Shown here piece after piece: positions 45,299 through 53,428 of a stretch of 64,000 nucleotides of DNA. Position 1 is the stretch's first letter. The number at the start of each line of letters is the position of its first letter. Source of the stretch: Pseudomonas sp. RIT-PI-S (GTDB lineage: Bacteria > Pseudomonadota > Gammaproteobacteria > Pseudomonadales > Pseudomonadaceae). The translations under genes were made by a program, and so were the position numbers. Under the pieces are notes generated by a model. That model saw only the letters and a list, made by a program, of their open reading frames with translations. It was not told the DNA's origin and did not search any database. The DNA lies in NCBI RefSeq assembly GCF_025642975.1, contig NZ_JANZKJ010000007.1, positions 186,001 to 250,000 on the forward strand, in the 5' to 3' direction.

Positions 45299-45814
45299 TT
45301 AAAGGGCTTGAAGGCGAAACAGTGCGATCTTGTTGATTTCGTCCAGGGCGCAGCGGAACTCCACCCCCCTGGCATGGTGAATCCGGGTTTCGAAGGCGGC
45401 GAGTATCTGGTGCCGGTCGCTGCCCTTGACGGCCATGATGAAGGGGAAGCCAAAGCGCGCTTTGTAGGCTGCGTTGAGTTCGGTGAAGCGGCTGAACTCC
45501 GTTGGCGTGCACAGGTGAATGCCGGCCCCGGCCTGTTCGCTGCTGCTGGCGGCGGTCAACTGGCCGGCGATCGCGGCCCTGCCGGCGAGGTCCGGGTGGG
45601 CCTGGATCAGCGTCAGCTGGCGGTCGTGATCGGCGCTCAGCAGGGTCGCGCTCATGGCCGCATGCACGGCCTCGATGCTCTCCAAGCCCTGCCCGCCAAG
45701 GCGGTCCCAGGTGTGCGCGGCCACCCAGGGCGAATGTTCGTAGACGTCCGCGAAGGCCGCGATAAAGGCTTCTCGGCCCAGCGTCGCGGGCTCCAGCGTG
45801 GCGAACACGGTCAT
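45299..45814 (-). CDS. uraD: OHCU decarboxylase UraD
   Basis: A 171-residue helical enzyme that decarboxylates 2-oxo-4-hydroxy-4-carboxy-5-ureidoimidazoline to S-allantoin. Motifs FAAFADVYEHSPWVAAHTW-like (FIAAFADVYEHSPWVA), LIQAHPDLAGRAAIAGQLT with the catalytic His, and ELNAAYKARFGFPFIMAV are clear. The ATG at 45814 overlaps the stop of puuE by 4 bases, so translation is coupled; the longer upstream frame is a shadow of puuE. Confidence 0.94.
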   Translation of the reverse strand: MTVFATLEPATLGREAFIAAFADVYEHSPWVAAHTWDRLGGQGLESIEAVHAAMSATLLSADHDRQLTLIQAHPDLAGRAAIAGQLTAASSSEQAGAGIHLCTPTEFSRFTELNAAYKARFGFPFIMAVKGSDRHQILAAFETRIHHARGVEFRCALDEINKIALFRLQAL

Positions 45815-46740
45815 TGCGCCACCTCCGGCTGGAAGGGGTGGGTGGCGTGCCAGTGGCGGGCGATGTCGACCCGCCGGGCAAACCATACCTGCTCATGGCC
45901 CTTGGCGTATTCAATGAACCTGCGCAGCGCCGCCAGCCGCGCTGGCCGGCCGACCAGCCGGCAGTGCAAGCCGATGGACAGCATCTTCGGCGCCTGCGCG
46001 CCTTCTTCGTAGAGCACGTCAAAGGCGTCCTTGAGGTACTGGAAGAACTGCTCGCCCGTGTTGAAGCCCTGCACCTGGGTGAAGCGCATGTCGTTGGTGT
46101 CCAGCGTGTAGGGGATCACCAGGTGCGGCTTGCCCGTGGGGGTGGCGGGTTCCCAATAGGGCAGGTCGTCGTCATAGGTGTCGGAGTCATACAGGAAGCC
46201 GCCTTCCTCCATCACCAGCCGCCGCGTGTTGGGGCCTGTGCGGCCGGTATACCAGCCCAAGGGCCGCTCGCCGGCCAGTTCGGTGAGCAGCTCGATCGCC
46301 TGGCGCATATGCTCGCGTTCCTGGGCTTCGTCCATGTGCTGGTAGTCGATCCAGCGGTAGCCATGGCTGCAGATTTCGTGCCCCGCGGCCACCATGGCGC
46401 GGATCACGTCCGGATGGCGCTGCGCCGCCATGGCCACGGCAAACACGGTCAGCGGTATGCCTTGCTGGCGGAACAGCCGCAGGATCCGCCAGACGCCCGC
46501 GCGGCTACCATATTCATACAAAGATTCCATGCTCATGTTACGGGCGCCCTGCAACGGTTGCGCGGCGACCATCTCCGAGAGAAACGCCTCGGATTCCTGG
46601 TCGCCGTGGAGCAGGTTGCGCTCGCCGCCTTCCTCGTAATTGAGCACGAATGACAAGGCGATACGGGCCTGCCCAGGCCACTGCGGATGTGGGGGGTGTT
46701 CGCCATAGCCAATGAGGTTGCGAGGGTAATGGTCGCTCAC
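45811..46740 (-). CDS. puuE: Allantoinase PuuE (polysaccharide deacetylase type)
   Basis: A 309-residue enzyme that hydrolyses allantoin to allantoate. It is the cofactor-simple PuuE form, not the amidohydrolase AllB. Visible motifs are RNLIGYGEHPPHPQWPGQAR, LNYEEGGERN, AAGHEICSHGYRWIDYQHMD with NodB-type histidines, and WYTGRTGPNTRRLV. It starts the operon puuE-uraD-alc-allA-puuD. A perfect TTGTATACAA palindrome lies 38 bases before the ATG. Confidence 0.94.
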   Translation of the reverse strand: MSDHYPRNLIGYGEHPPHPQWPGQARIALSFVLNYEEGGERNLLHGDQESEAFLSEMVAAQPLQGARNMSMESLYEYGSRAGVWRILRLFRQQGIPLTVFAVAMAAQRHPDVIRAMVAAGHEICSHGYRWIDYQHMDEAQEREHMRQAIELLTELAGERPLGWYTGRTGPNTRRLVMEEGGFLYDSDTYDDDLPYWEPATPTGKPHLVIPYTLDTNDMRFTQVQGFNTGEQFFQYLKDAFDVLYEEGAQAPKMLSIGLHCRLVGRPARLAALRRFIEYAKGHEQVWFARRVDIARHWHATHPFQPEVAQ

Positions 46741-46777
46741 GGCGGGTTCCTTTTGGCAGGCATTGCGGGCTGGTTGG

Positions 46778-46787
46778 TTGTATACAA
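46778..46787. promoter_or_regulatory. Palindrome TTGTATACAA before puuE, possible GntR operator
   Basis: TTGTATACAA is a perfect ten-base palindrome 38 bases upstream of puuE and about 180 bases upstream of the divergent uraH. Such TTGTNNACAA-like sites are common targets of FadR/VanR-type GntR regulators, one of which is encoded at 48089. The link is inference. Confidence 0.45.
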
Positions 46788-46966
46788 AGCACTAATCGCA
46801 TTGGCATCAATCTAGCTGGCTTGTATCCTGCCTCGACAACCGCGGCGTTGCAAGAAACTTGCCTGGGTGGTCAGCTTTTAAAATTGGCCGCTCTGGCGGG
46901 CTCAGGGCGGCAGGCCAAGCGAGCGCCGCGCCAAAGCAGTGCATCAGAGTTCATAGAGGAGGCCTC

Positions 46967-47320
46967 ATGGGGCGTTTGACCACCCACGTATTGGACGCAA
47001 GCCGAGGCTGCCCAGGCAGCGGCATACAAGTGAAGCTCTACCGGGTAAAGGGCGAGGGCCTGGAACTGCTGCTGCGTACCGTGACTAACGCCGATGGCCG
47101 CTGCGATCAGCCGCTGCTGGAGGGGGATAGGTATGTCAGCGGGGTATACCAGCTGCATTTCGAAGCCGGCGCCTATTACCACGCCCAAGGCGTGCCCCTG
47201 GCGCAGCAGCCGTTTCTCGATGAGGTGGTATTGCGCTTTGGCATCGACGCGCAGCAACCGCACTATCACGTGCCGCTGCTGTTGTCGCCTTATAGCTACT
47301 CGACCTACCGCGGCAGCTAA
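46967..47320 (+). CDS. uraH: 5-hydroxyisourate hydrolase (transthyretin-related)
   Basis: A 117-residue homotetrameric enzyme that hydrolyses the PuuD product 5-hydroxyisourate to OHCU. The N-terminus MGRLTTHVLDASRGCPGSGI contains the conserved active-site His, ERPLLxGDRY appears as QPLLEGDRY, and the protein ends with the diagnostic YRGS tetrapeptide. GAGGAGG lies just upstream of the ATG at 46967. It diverges from puuE, sharing a 226-base control region. Its last 4 bases overlap the end of the converging LysE gene. Confidence 0.95.
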   Translation: MGRLTTHVLDASRGCPGSGIQVKLYRVKGEGLELLLRTVTNADGRCDQPLLEGDRYVSGVYQLHFEAGAYYHAQGVPLAQQPFLDEVVLRFGIDAQQPHYHVPLLLSPYSYSTYRGS

Positions 47321-47940
47321 CGGCTTAACAGCGCGGCCGCTCCAGCGCCGGCGAACAGTGCCGCGCTGGAGCGGTTGAACCAGCGCTGGCCGCGGCCGCT
47401 GCGCAAGTAGCCGGCGGCGCCGCGTGCCAGCAAGCCGTAGGCCAGTTTGCAGCACAGGTCCAGTACCGCCCAAGTGGCGACCATCACCAGCAGTTGCTGG
47501 CCGAGGGGATGATCGGCGCGGATGAACTGCGGCAGGAAGGCGGCGAAAAACAGAATGTCCTTCGGGTTACTGGCGCCCAAAGCGAAAGCCTTGCCGAACA
47601 GCGCGCCCAGGCTTTGCTGCCCTGGGGCGGCCAGCGACGCGGGGATCGCCTGCTGGCGAGCCTGGCGCCAGCTCGCCCAAGCCAGGTAGAACAGGTAAAG
47701 CGCGCCGGCCACTTTCAGGGCCTGAAACAAGCCGGCGGACGCCGCCAGCAAGGCGCCGAGCCCCAAGGCGGACGCACTGAGCAGGCACAGCGAGGCGCTG
47801 ACCCCGCCGACGAACGCCGGCCATGAGCGGCGGATCCCCAAGTTGAGGCTGTTGCTGACCATCAGCAAGGACAGCGGCCCGGGGATAACGATCACCACAA
47901 GCGCGGCGGCGGCGAACAACGTCCAGGTTTCCAGGTTCAT
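47317..47940 (-). CDS. LysE-family translocator
   Basis: A 207-residue inner-membrane exporter with about six helices. The family start WTLFAAAALVVIVIPGPLSL and the loop LFGKAFALGASNPKDILFFA with NPK are diagnostic of LysE/RhtB proteins. Substrates of relatives are amino acids or related compounds; nothing here specifies one. It converges on uraH with a 4-base overlap and is probably unrelated to purine breakdown. Confidence 0.9.
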   Translation of the reverse strand: MNLETWTLFAAAALVVIVIPGPLSLLMVSNSLNLGIRRSWPAFVGGVSASLCLLSASALGLGALLAASAGLFQALKVAGALYLFYLAWASWRQARQQAIPASLAAPGQQSLGALFGKAFALGASNPKDILFFAAFLPQFIRADHPLGQQLLVMVATWAVLDLCCKLAYGLLARGAAGYLRSGRGQRWFNRSSAALFAGAGAAALLSR

Positions 47941-48088
47941 GCTTTGGGGTTCATGCTTCGAGGCTCATGCACAGCGGCGGAAAGTGTAGGAATTATCCGC
48001 TCGCATACAGGTTTGGCAACCCTTGCGTCGTCTGCTTCTTACAACGCTAAGGTACAATCCGCCTCCCTTTTTTGCGCTACGAGTGGCT

Positions 48089-48820
48089 ATGAACGAACAG
48101 TTGCCCGACTTGAAGCAGCCCAGGCACCCCGCTAAGGCGGTGCGCGGCGCGACCCGCGATGATCGCGTTTATGCCCATGTGTTCGAGGCCATTCTCGAGC
48201 AACGGCTGGCGCCGGGTACGCGCTTGAGCGAAGAAGGCCTGGGCGAGATCTTCGGCGTGAGCCGAACGGTCATTCGCCGGGCGCTGTCGCGGCTGGCCCA
48301 TGAAGGTGTGGTGGCATTGCGGCCCAACCGCGGGGCGATCGTTGCCAGCCCGAGTGTGGCCGAGGCCCGCCAGGTTTGCCTGGCACGGCGCCTGGTGGAG
48401 CGCGCGGTGACGGAACTGGCGGTGGAGCACGCCACCGAGGCTCATCTGGCCGAGCTGCGCCAGCTGGTCACCGATGAACACCAGTGCTTCGATCGCGGCG
48501 ACCGTGGCGCTGGCCTCAGGTTATCCGGCGAGTTCCACCTCAAGCTCGCCGAGGCGGCGGGTAACCAGCCGCTGATCAGCTTCCAGCGCAGCCTGGTATC
48601 GCAAACCTCACTGATCATTGCCCTGTATGAAAGCGGCGAGCGCAACCACTGCTCATTCAACGAGCACACCGCCTTGATCGATGCCATCGAGTCCCGGAAC
48701 GCTGAACAGGCCGTGGCATTGATGATGAGCCATATGGACCATATCGACGCCAAGCTCGATTTCCAGGCCAAGCCGGCGCCGGGCCTGCAAGAGGTGTTTT
48801 CCAAGGTGAAGGGCCTGTAG
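48089..48820 (+). CDS. GntR-family regulator (FadR/FCD type), purine locus
   Basis: 243 residues from the ATG at 48089. The winged helix is GTRLSEEGLGEIFGVSRTVI followed by RRALSRLAHEGVVALRPNRG; the FCD effector domain begins near residue 97 (EARQVCLARRLVERAVTELA) with HLKLAEAAGNQPL and HTALIDAIESRN as metal/ligand positions. A TACAAT element lies 30 bases upstream. It sits between the puu/ura genes and guaD and is a plausible regulator of purine or allantoin use. Confidence 0.88.
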   Translation: MNEQLPDLKQPRHPAKAVRGATRDDRVYAHVFEAILEQRLAPGTRLSEEGLGEIFGVSRTVIRRALSRLAHEGVVALRPNRGAIVASPSVAEARQVCLARRLVERAVTELAVEHATEAHLAELRQLVTDEHQCFDRGDRGAGLRLSGEFHLKLAEAAGNQPLISFQRSLVSQTSLIIALYESGERNHCSFNEHTALIDAIESRNAEQAVALMMSHMDHIDAKLDFQAKPAPGLQEVFSKVKGL

Positions 48821-48841
48821 GCGCAGGTCCGTGCCCCCGAA

Positions 48842-48861
48842 GGCCCGGCAACGCCCGGGCC
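48842..48861. terminator. Hairpin between converging gntR and guaD
   Basis: GGCCCGG (48842-48848) pairs with CCGGGCC (48855-48861) over six bases in the 55-base gap between two converging genes. A T-tract is absent, so it is only a candidate bidirectional terminator. Confidence 0.35.
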
Positions 48862-48875
48862 CCGGCGCCTGGTAG

Positions 48876-50180
48876 CTAACGGCTATGCACCTTTTGCCCC
48901 ATGGCGAAGGTATGCCGCACTACCCGATCGTCCCCCAGGGTCATCAGCACGAACAGCGTTTCGGCGATGTCCTTGCACTGCTGCAGGCGGTAATCGAGCA
49001 GCGGTGTGGCGGCGAGGTCCAGCACCAGGAAGTCTGCCTCCTTGCCCACTTCCAGGCTGCCGATCTGGCGGTCCAGCGAGAGGGCGCGCGCGCCCCCCAA
49101 GGTAGCCAGGTACAGCGACTTGAACGGGTTGAGCCGCGCGCCCTGGAGCTGCATCACTTTGTAGGCTTCGTTAAGGGTTTGCAGGATCGAAAAGCTGGTG
49201 CCGCCGCCCACGTCCGTCCCCAGCCCGACCTTGACCTTGTGCCGCTCGGCCATGGGCAGGTTGAACAGGCCGCTGCCCAGGAACAGGTTGGAGGTCGGGC
49301 AGAAGGCGATGGCCGAGCCGGTGTCGGCCAGCCGTGCGCACTCTTCTTCGCACAGGTGCACACCGTGGGCGAACACCGAGCGTTCGCCCAGCAGATGGTA
49401 GTGGTCGTAGACGTCCAGGTAGCCTTGGCGTTCGGGGAACAGCGCCTTCACCCACTCGATCTCCTTGGCGTTCTCGCTCAGGTGGGTTTGCAGGTACAGG
49501 CCGTCGTGTTCGGCCAACAGGCGGCCGGCCATTGCCAGTTGCTCAGGCGTGCTGGTGGGGGCGAAGCGTGGGGTGACCGCGTAGTGCAGGCGGCCCTTGC
49601 CATGCCAGCGCTCGATCAGCGCCTTGCTCTGCGCGTAGCTGCTCTCGGCGGTATCGGTGAGGTAGCCCGGCGCGTTGCGGTCCATCATCACCTTGCCCGC
49701 GATCAACCGCAGGTCCAGGCGTTGCGCCGCTTCGAACAGGGCATCGACGGATTGCGGGTGAACGCTGCCGAACACCAGTGCGGTGGTGGTGCCGTTGCGC
49801 AGCAACTCGGCCAGGAAGCGTGCCGCCACGTCGTCGGCGTGGGCCTTGTTCTCGAACTGCCGCTCGCAGGGGAAGGTGTAGGTGTTGAGCCAGTCCAGCA
49901 GTTGCTCGCCGTAAGCGCCGATCATGCCGGTCTGCGGCAGGTGGATATGGGTGTCGATAAACCCGGGCGTGATCAGGCCCCGTTCGAAGTGTTCGACCGG
50001 CGTGCCTTCCGGCAAGGTGGGCAGCAGCGCCGCCGCTTCGCCCTGGGCGGCGATCTTGCCGTCTTCGATCAGCAGCAAGCCGTCGCTGATGTATTCATAG
50101 GAGGCTTCTATGCCGACCTCGGTGGGATCGCCAAGGCTATGCAGCAGGCTGGCGCGGTAGGCTTTGCGGGTTGGCTTCAT
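48876..50180 (-). CDS. guaD: Guanine deaminase
   Basis: A 434-residue zinc amidohydrolase converting guanine to xanthine. PGFIDTHIHLPQTGMIGAYG near residue 73 has the metal HxH, LYLQTHLSENAKEIEWV the next ligand, FAHGVHLCEEECARLADTGS another, and KVGLGTDVGGGTSFSILQT the catalytic Asp. It is the last gene of xdhA-xdhB-xdhC-guaD and overlaps xdhC by 4 bases. It feeds xanthine to XdhAB. Confidence 0.95.
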   Translation of the reverse strand: MKPTRKAYRASLLHSLGDPTEVGIEASYEYISDGLLLIEDGKIAAQGEAAALLPTLPEGTPVEHFERGLITPGFIDTHIHLPQTGMIGAYGEQLLDWLNTYTFPCERQFENKAHADDVAARFLAELLRNGTTTALVFGSVHPQSVDALFEAAQRLDLRLIAGKVMMDRNAPGYLTDTAESSYAQSKALIERWHGKGRLHYAVTPRFAPTSTPEQLAMAGRLLAEHDGLYLQTHLSENAKEIEWVKALFPERQGYLDVYDHYHLLGERSVFAHGVHLCEEECARLADTGSAIAFCPTSNLFLGSGLFNLPMAERHKVKVGLGTDVGGGTSFSILQTLNEAYKVMQLQGARLNPFKSLYLATLGGARALSLDRQIGSLEVGKEADFLVLDLAATPLLDYRLQQCKDIAETLFVLMTLGDDRVVRHTFAMGQKVHSR

Positions 50181-51031
50181 GGAATGCTCTGTCGTACCGA
50201 GGAGTTGCGCCGAGACTGTGGCGTGAGGCGGGTAAGGGCCTCGCTGCCCTGGCAGTCTTGGCCGAAACTTGCGTTGTAGATGGAAATGATTTCCGCGGCA
50301 ATCGAGACCGCGATCTCTATCGGTAGTTTGCCTTTGACCGGCGCCAGCCCGACCGGGCAGCGCATGCGCAACAGCGCTTCGGGGGGCACGCCGCGGTCGC
50401 GCAGGCGGTGCTCGAAACGGGCTCGCTTGGTGCGCGAGCCGATCAGCCCGAACCAGTGTACGTCGTCCCTGCGCAGAATGGCCTCGCTCAATAGCAGGTC
50501 CAACTGGTGGTCGTGGGTCATCACCAGGCAGTAGCTGCCCGGGCGCAGCCGTTCGACTTCCTCCACCGGGTCATCATTGACGATCGCTTCCACCCCCGGC
50601 GGCAACGCTGTAGGGAACTCCTCCGCGCGGGCGTCTACCCAGCGCACTCGGCACGGCAGGCTGGCCAGCAGCGGCACCAGCGCCCGGCCCACGTGGCCTG
50701 CGCCGAAGACCGTGATATGCGCCTGGGGTTGGCCCAAGGGCTCGAACAACACCACGGCGGCTCCGCCACAGCATTGGCCCAGGCTGGCGCCGAGGCTGAA
50801 GCGCTCCAGGCGCGACTGGCGGCTGCCGTCGGCGAGCAGTTCGCGGGCGATGCCCAGAGCCTTGAACTCCAGGTTGCCGCCGCCAATGGTGTCGAACGCG
50901 GCATTGGCCGTGACTACCATTTTTGCCCCGGCGTTGCGCGGCGTGGAACCGCGTTCCTCGATCAGCGTGACCAGCACGCAGGCTTCGCCCGCCGCGTGCA
51001 GCCGCGCCAACGCGCCAATCCAGTCGCTCAT
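50177..51031 (-). CDS. xdhC: Xanthine dehydrogenase accessory protein XdhC
   Basis: A 284-residue chaperone that binds molybdenum cofactor, helps its sulfuration and inserts it into XdhB. The N-terminal half contains VLVTLIEERGSTPRNAGAKM and DTIGGGNLEFKA, and GQCCGGAAVVLFEPLGQ carries the CCGG cysteines. The Rossmann half shows ITVFGAGHVGRALVPLL and the end SIAAEIISIYNASFG. It starts 3 bases after xdhB. Confidence 0.95.
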   Translation of the reverse strand: MSDWIGALARLHAAGEACVLVTLIEERGSTPRNAGAKMVVTANAAFDTIGGGNLEFKALGIARELLADGSRQSRLERFSLGASLGQCCGGAAVVLFEPLGQPQAHITVFGAGHVGRALVPLLASLPCRVRWVDARAEEFPTALPPGVEAIVNDDPVEEVERLRPGSYCLVMTHDHQLDLLLSEAILRRDDVHWFGLIGSRTKRARFEHRLRDRGVPPEALLRMRCPVGLAPVKGKLPIEIAVSIAAEIISIYNASFGQDCQGSEALTRLTPQSRRNSSVRQSIP

Positions 51032-51034
51032 GGC

Positions 51035-53428
51035 TCAGGCCTCCACCGGTTGTTCGGCCGCAACGGCGCTGACCGTGGCCAGGCGCAGGTGCTGGCAGGC
51101 CCGCAACACGCGTTCAGGGGTGGCGGGGGCATCGAGTGGCGGCTGCACCTGATAGTTCGCCAGGCTGGCGACCGCATCCTTGATCGCGCACCAGGCGCTG
51201 ATGCCCAGCATGAAGGGGGGTTCGCCCACGGCCTTGGAGTGGAACACGGTGTCTTCGGGGTTCTTGCGGTTCTCCACCAGGCGCACGTTGAAGGTGGCCG
51301 GGGCGTCCGCGACGGTAGGAATCTTGTAGCTGGCCGGGCCATTGGTGAGCAGGCGGCCCTTGTCGTTCCACACCAGCTCTTCGCAGGTGAGCCAGCCCAA
51401 CCCTTGGATAAACCCGCCCTCTACCTGGCCGATGTCAATGGCCGGGTTCAGCGAGGCGCCCACGTCGTGGAGGATGTCCACGCGGGTGAGTTTGTATTCG
51501 CCGGTCAGCACGTCCACCAGTACTTCGCTGCAGCCTACGCCGAAGGCGAAGTAATAAAACGGCCGGCCCTTGGCCTGGGAGCGGTCGTAGAAGATTTTTG
51601 GGGTTTTATAGAAGCCGGTGCTCGACAGCGACACCTGGTTGAAATACGCCAACTGCACCAACGCTTCGAAGGTCATCAGCTGCTCGCGCACCCGCACCAG
51701 GCCGTTGCTGAACACCACGTCTTCTTCGCTGACCCGCCAATGCCGGGCGGCGAACTCCACCAGCCGCTGGCGCAGGGTGAGGGCGGCATTCTGCGCGGCC
51801 TTGCCATTGAGGTCGGCGCCGCTGGACGCGGCGGTAGGGGAGGTGTTGGGCACTTTGCCGGTGTGCGTGGCGGTGATTTCGATGCGGCTGATATCCACCG
51901 AAAACACCTCGGCCACGACCTGCGCCACCTTGGTGTTCAGGCCCTGGCCCATCTCCGTGCCGCCATGGTTGAGCTGCAGGCTGCCGTCGGTATAGATGTG
52001 CAGCAGCGCCCCGGCCTGGTTGAGAAAGCTGGCGGTGAAGGAAATGCCGAACTTCACCGGGGTCAGTGCCAGGCCTTTTTTCAATACCGGGCTGCTGGCA
52101 TTGAACGCGCGGATCGCTTCGCGGCGCTTGGCGTAGTTGCAGCTCGCTTCCAGCTCGGCAGTCATTTCTTCGAGCAGGTTGTGCTCCACGGTCTGGTAGT
52201 AGTGGGTGATGTTGCGGTCGGTCTTGCCGTAGTAGTTCGCCTTGCGCACCGCGAGCGGGTCTAGGCGCAGGTGACGAGCGATACGGTCCATCACTTCTTC
52301 GATAGCGACCATCCCTTGCGGCCCGCCGAAGCCGCGGTACGCCGTGTTGGAGGCGGTGTGGGTCTTGCAGCGGTGGCCGTGGATGGTGGCATCGCCCAGG
52401 TAATAGGCGTTGTCGGCATGGAACATCGCGCGGTCGACGATGGACGCGGACAGGTCGGGCGAATACCCGCAGTTGCCGGCCAGCGCCATGGCGATACCGT
52501 GCAGGCGGCCGCTGTCGTCGAAGCCGACGTCATATTCGAGGTAGAACGGGTGGCGCTTGCCGGTCATGGCCATGTCGTCGCCGCGCGGCAGGCGCATCTT
52601 GGTCGGCTGCCCGGTGAGCCGGGCGATGACCGCGCACAGGCAGGCAGGGCCGGCGGCTTGGGTTTCCTTACCGCCAAAGCCGCCGCCCATGCGGCGCATG
52701 TCCACCACCACCTTGTTCATCGGCACACCCAGCACCTCGGCCACCAGCTTCTGCACTTCGGTGGGGTTCTGGGTGGAGGAATACACCAGCATGCCGCCGT
52801 CTTCACCAGGCATCACCGAGGCGACCTGGGTTTCCAGGTAGAAGTGCTCTTGCCCGCCAATGTGCAGGGTGCCCTGCAAGCGGTGCGGGGCCGAAGCCAG
52901 CGCCGTTGCGCTGTCGCCGCGTTGGTGGGTATGGCTGTCCAGCACGAAGTGGCGCTTGCGCAGGGCGTCGACCACGTCCAGCACCGGCTCCAGGTCTTCG
53001 TATTCGATGATCGCCGCCATGGCAGCGCGGCGCGCGGTGGGCAGGTCCCGCGCGGCCACGGCGAGCACCGGCTGGCCCACGTACTCCACCTTGTCGATGG
53101 CCAGCAGGGGGTCGCCGGGCACCAATGGGCCGATGTCCTTGAGCGCTGGCAGGTCCTCATGGGTGATCACCAGGCGCACCCCGGGGATGGCCAGGCAAGG
53201 CGTGGTGTCCACCTTCACCAGGCGAGCATGGGCGCGTTCGGACAGCCGCGCATACACATGCAGCTGGTTGGGAAATTCCAGGCGGTCGTCGATGTACAGC
53301 GCTTCGCCGCTCACGTGCTTTTCCGCGCTTTCGTGGCGCACGCTGCGGCCCACGCCGGTGGCCAGGCCCTGGCGAAAGGCCTCGGCCAATTGTTGCTCGG
53401 TCAGCGCTGGGGCATGGGATTCAGACAT
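51035..53428 (-). CDS. xdhB: Xanthine dehydrogenase molybdenum-binding subunit XdhB
   Basis: A 797-residue subunit carrying the molybdopterin site that hydroxylates hypoxanthine and xanthine to urate. Motifs in order: VGRSVRHESAEKHVSGEALY at the start, MRRMGGGFGGKETQAAG, KTHTASNTAYRGFGGPQGM with the substrate-binding Arg, LNHGGTEMGQGLNTKVAQV, and AVGEPPFMLGISAW with the catalytic Glu. It overlaps xdhA by 8 bases. Length is normal for the two-subunit bacterial enzyme. Confidence 0.96.
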   Translation of the reverse strand: MSESHAPALTEQQLAEAFRQGLATGVGRSVRHESAEKHVSGEALYIDDRLEFPNQLHVYARLSERAHARLVKVDTTPCLAIPGVRLVITHEDLPALKDIGPLVPGDPLLAIDKVEYVGQPVLAVAARDLPTARRAAMAAIIEYEDLEPVLDVVDALRKRHFVLDSHTHQRGDSATALASAPHRLQGTLHIGGQEHFYLETQVASVMPGEDGGMLVYSSTQNPTEVQKLVAEVLGVPMNKVVVDMRRMGGGFGGKETQAAGPACLCAVIARLTGQPTKMRLPRGDDMAMTGKRHPFYLEYDVGFDDSGRLHGIAMALAGNCGYSPDLSASIVDRAMFHADNAYYLGDATIHGHRCKTHTASNTAYRGFGGPQGMVAIEEVMDRIARHLRLDPLAVRKANYYGKTDRNITHYYQTVEHNLLEEMTAELEASCNYAKRREAIRAFNASSPVLKKGLALTPVKFGISFTASFLNQAGALLHIYTDGSLQLNHGGTEMGQGLNTKVAQVVAEVFSVDISRIEITATHTGKVPNTSPTAASSGADLNGKAAQNAALTLRQRLVEFAARHWRVSEEDVVFSNGLVRVREQLMTFEALVQLAYFNQVSLSSTGFYKTPKIFYDRSQAKGRPFYYFAFGVGCSEVLVDVLTGEYKLTRVDILHDVGASLNPAIDIGQVEGGFIQGLGWLTCEELVWNDKGRLLTNGPASYKIPTVADAPATFNVRLVENRKNPEDTVFHSKAVGEPPFMLGISAWCAIKDAVASLANYQVQPPLDAPATPERVLRACQHLRLATVSAVAAEQPVEA

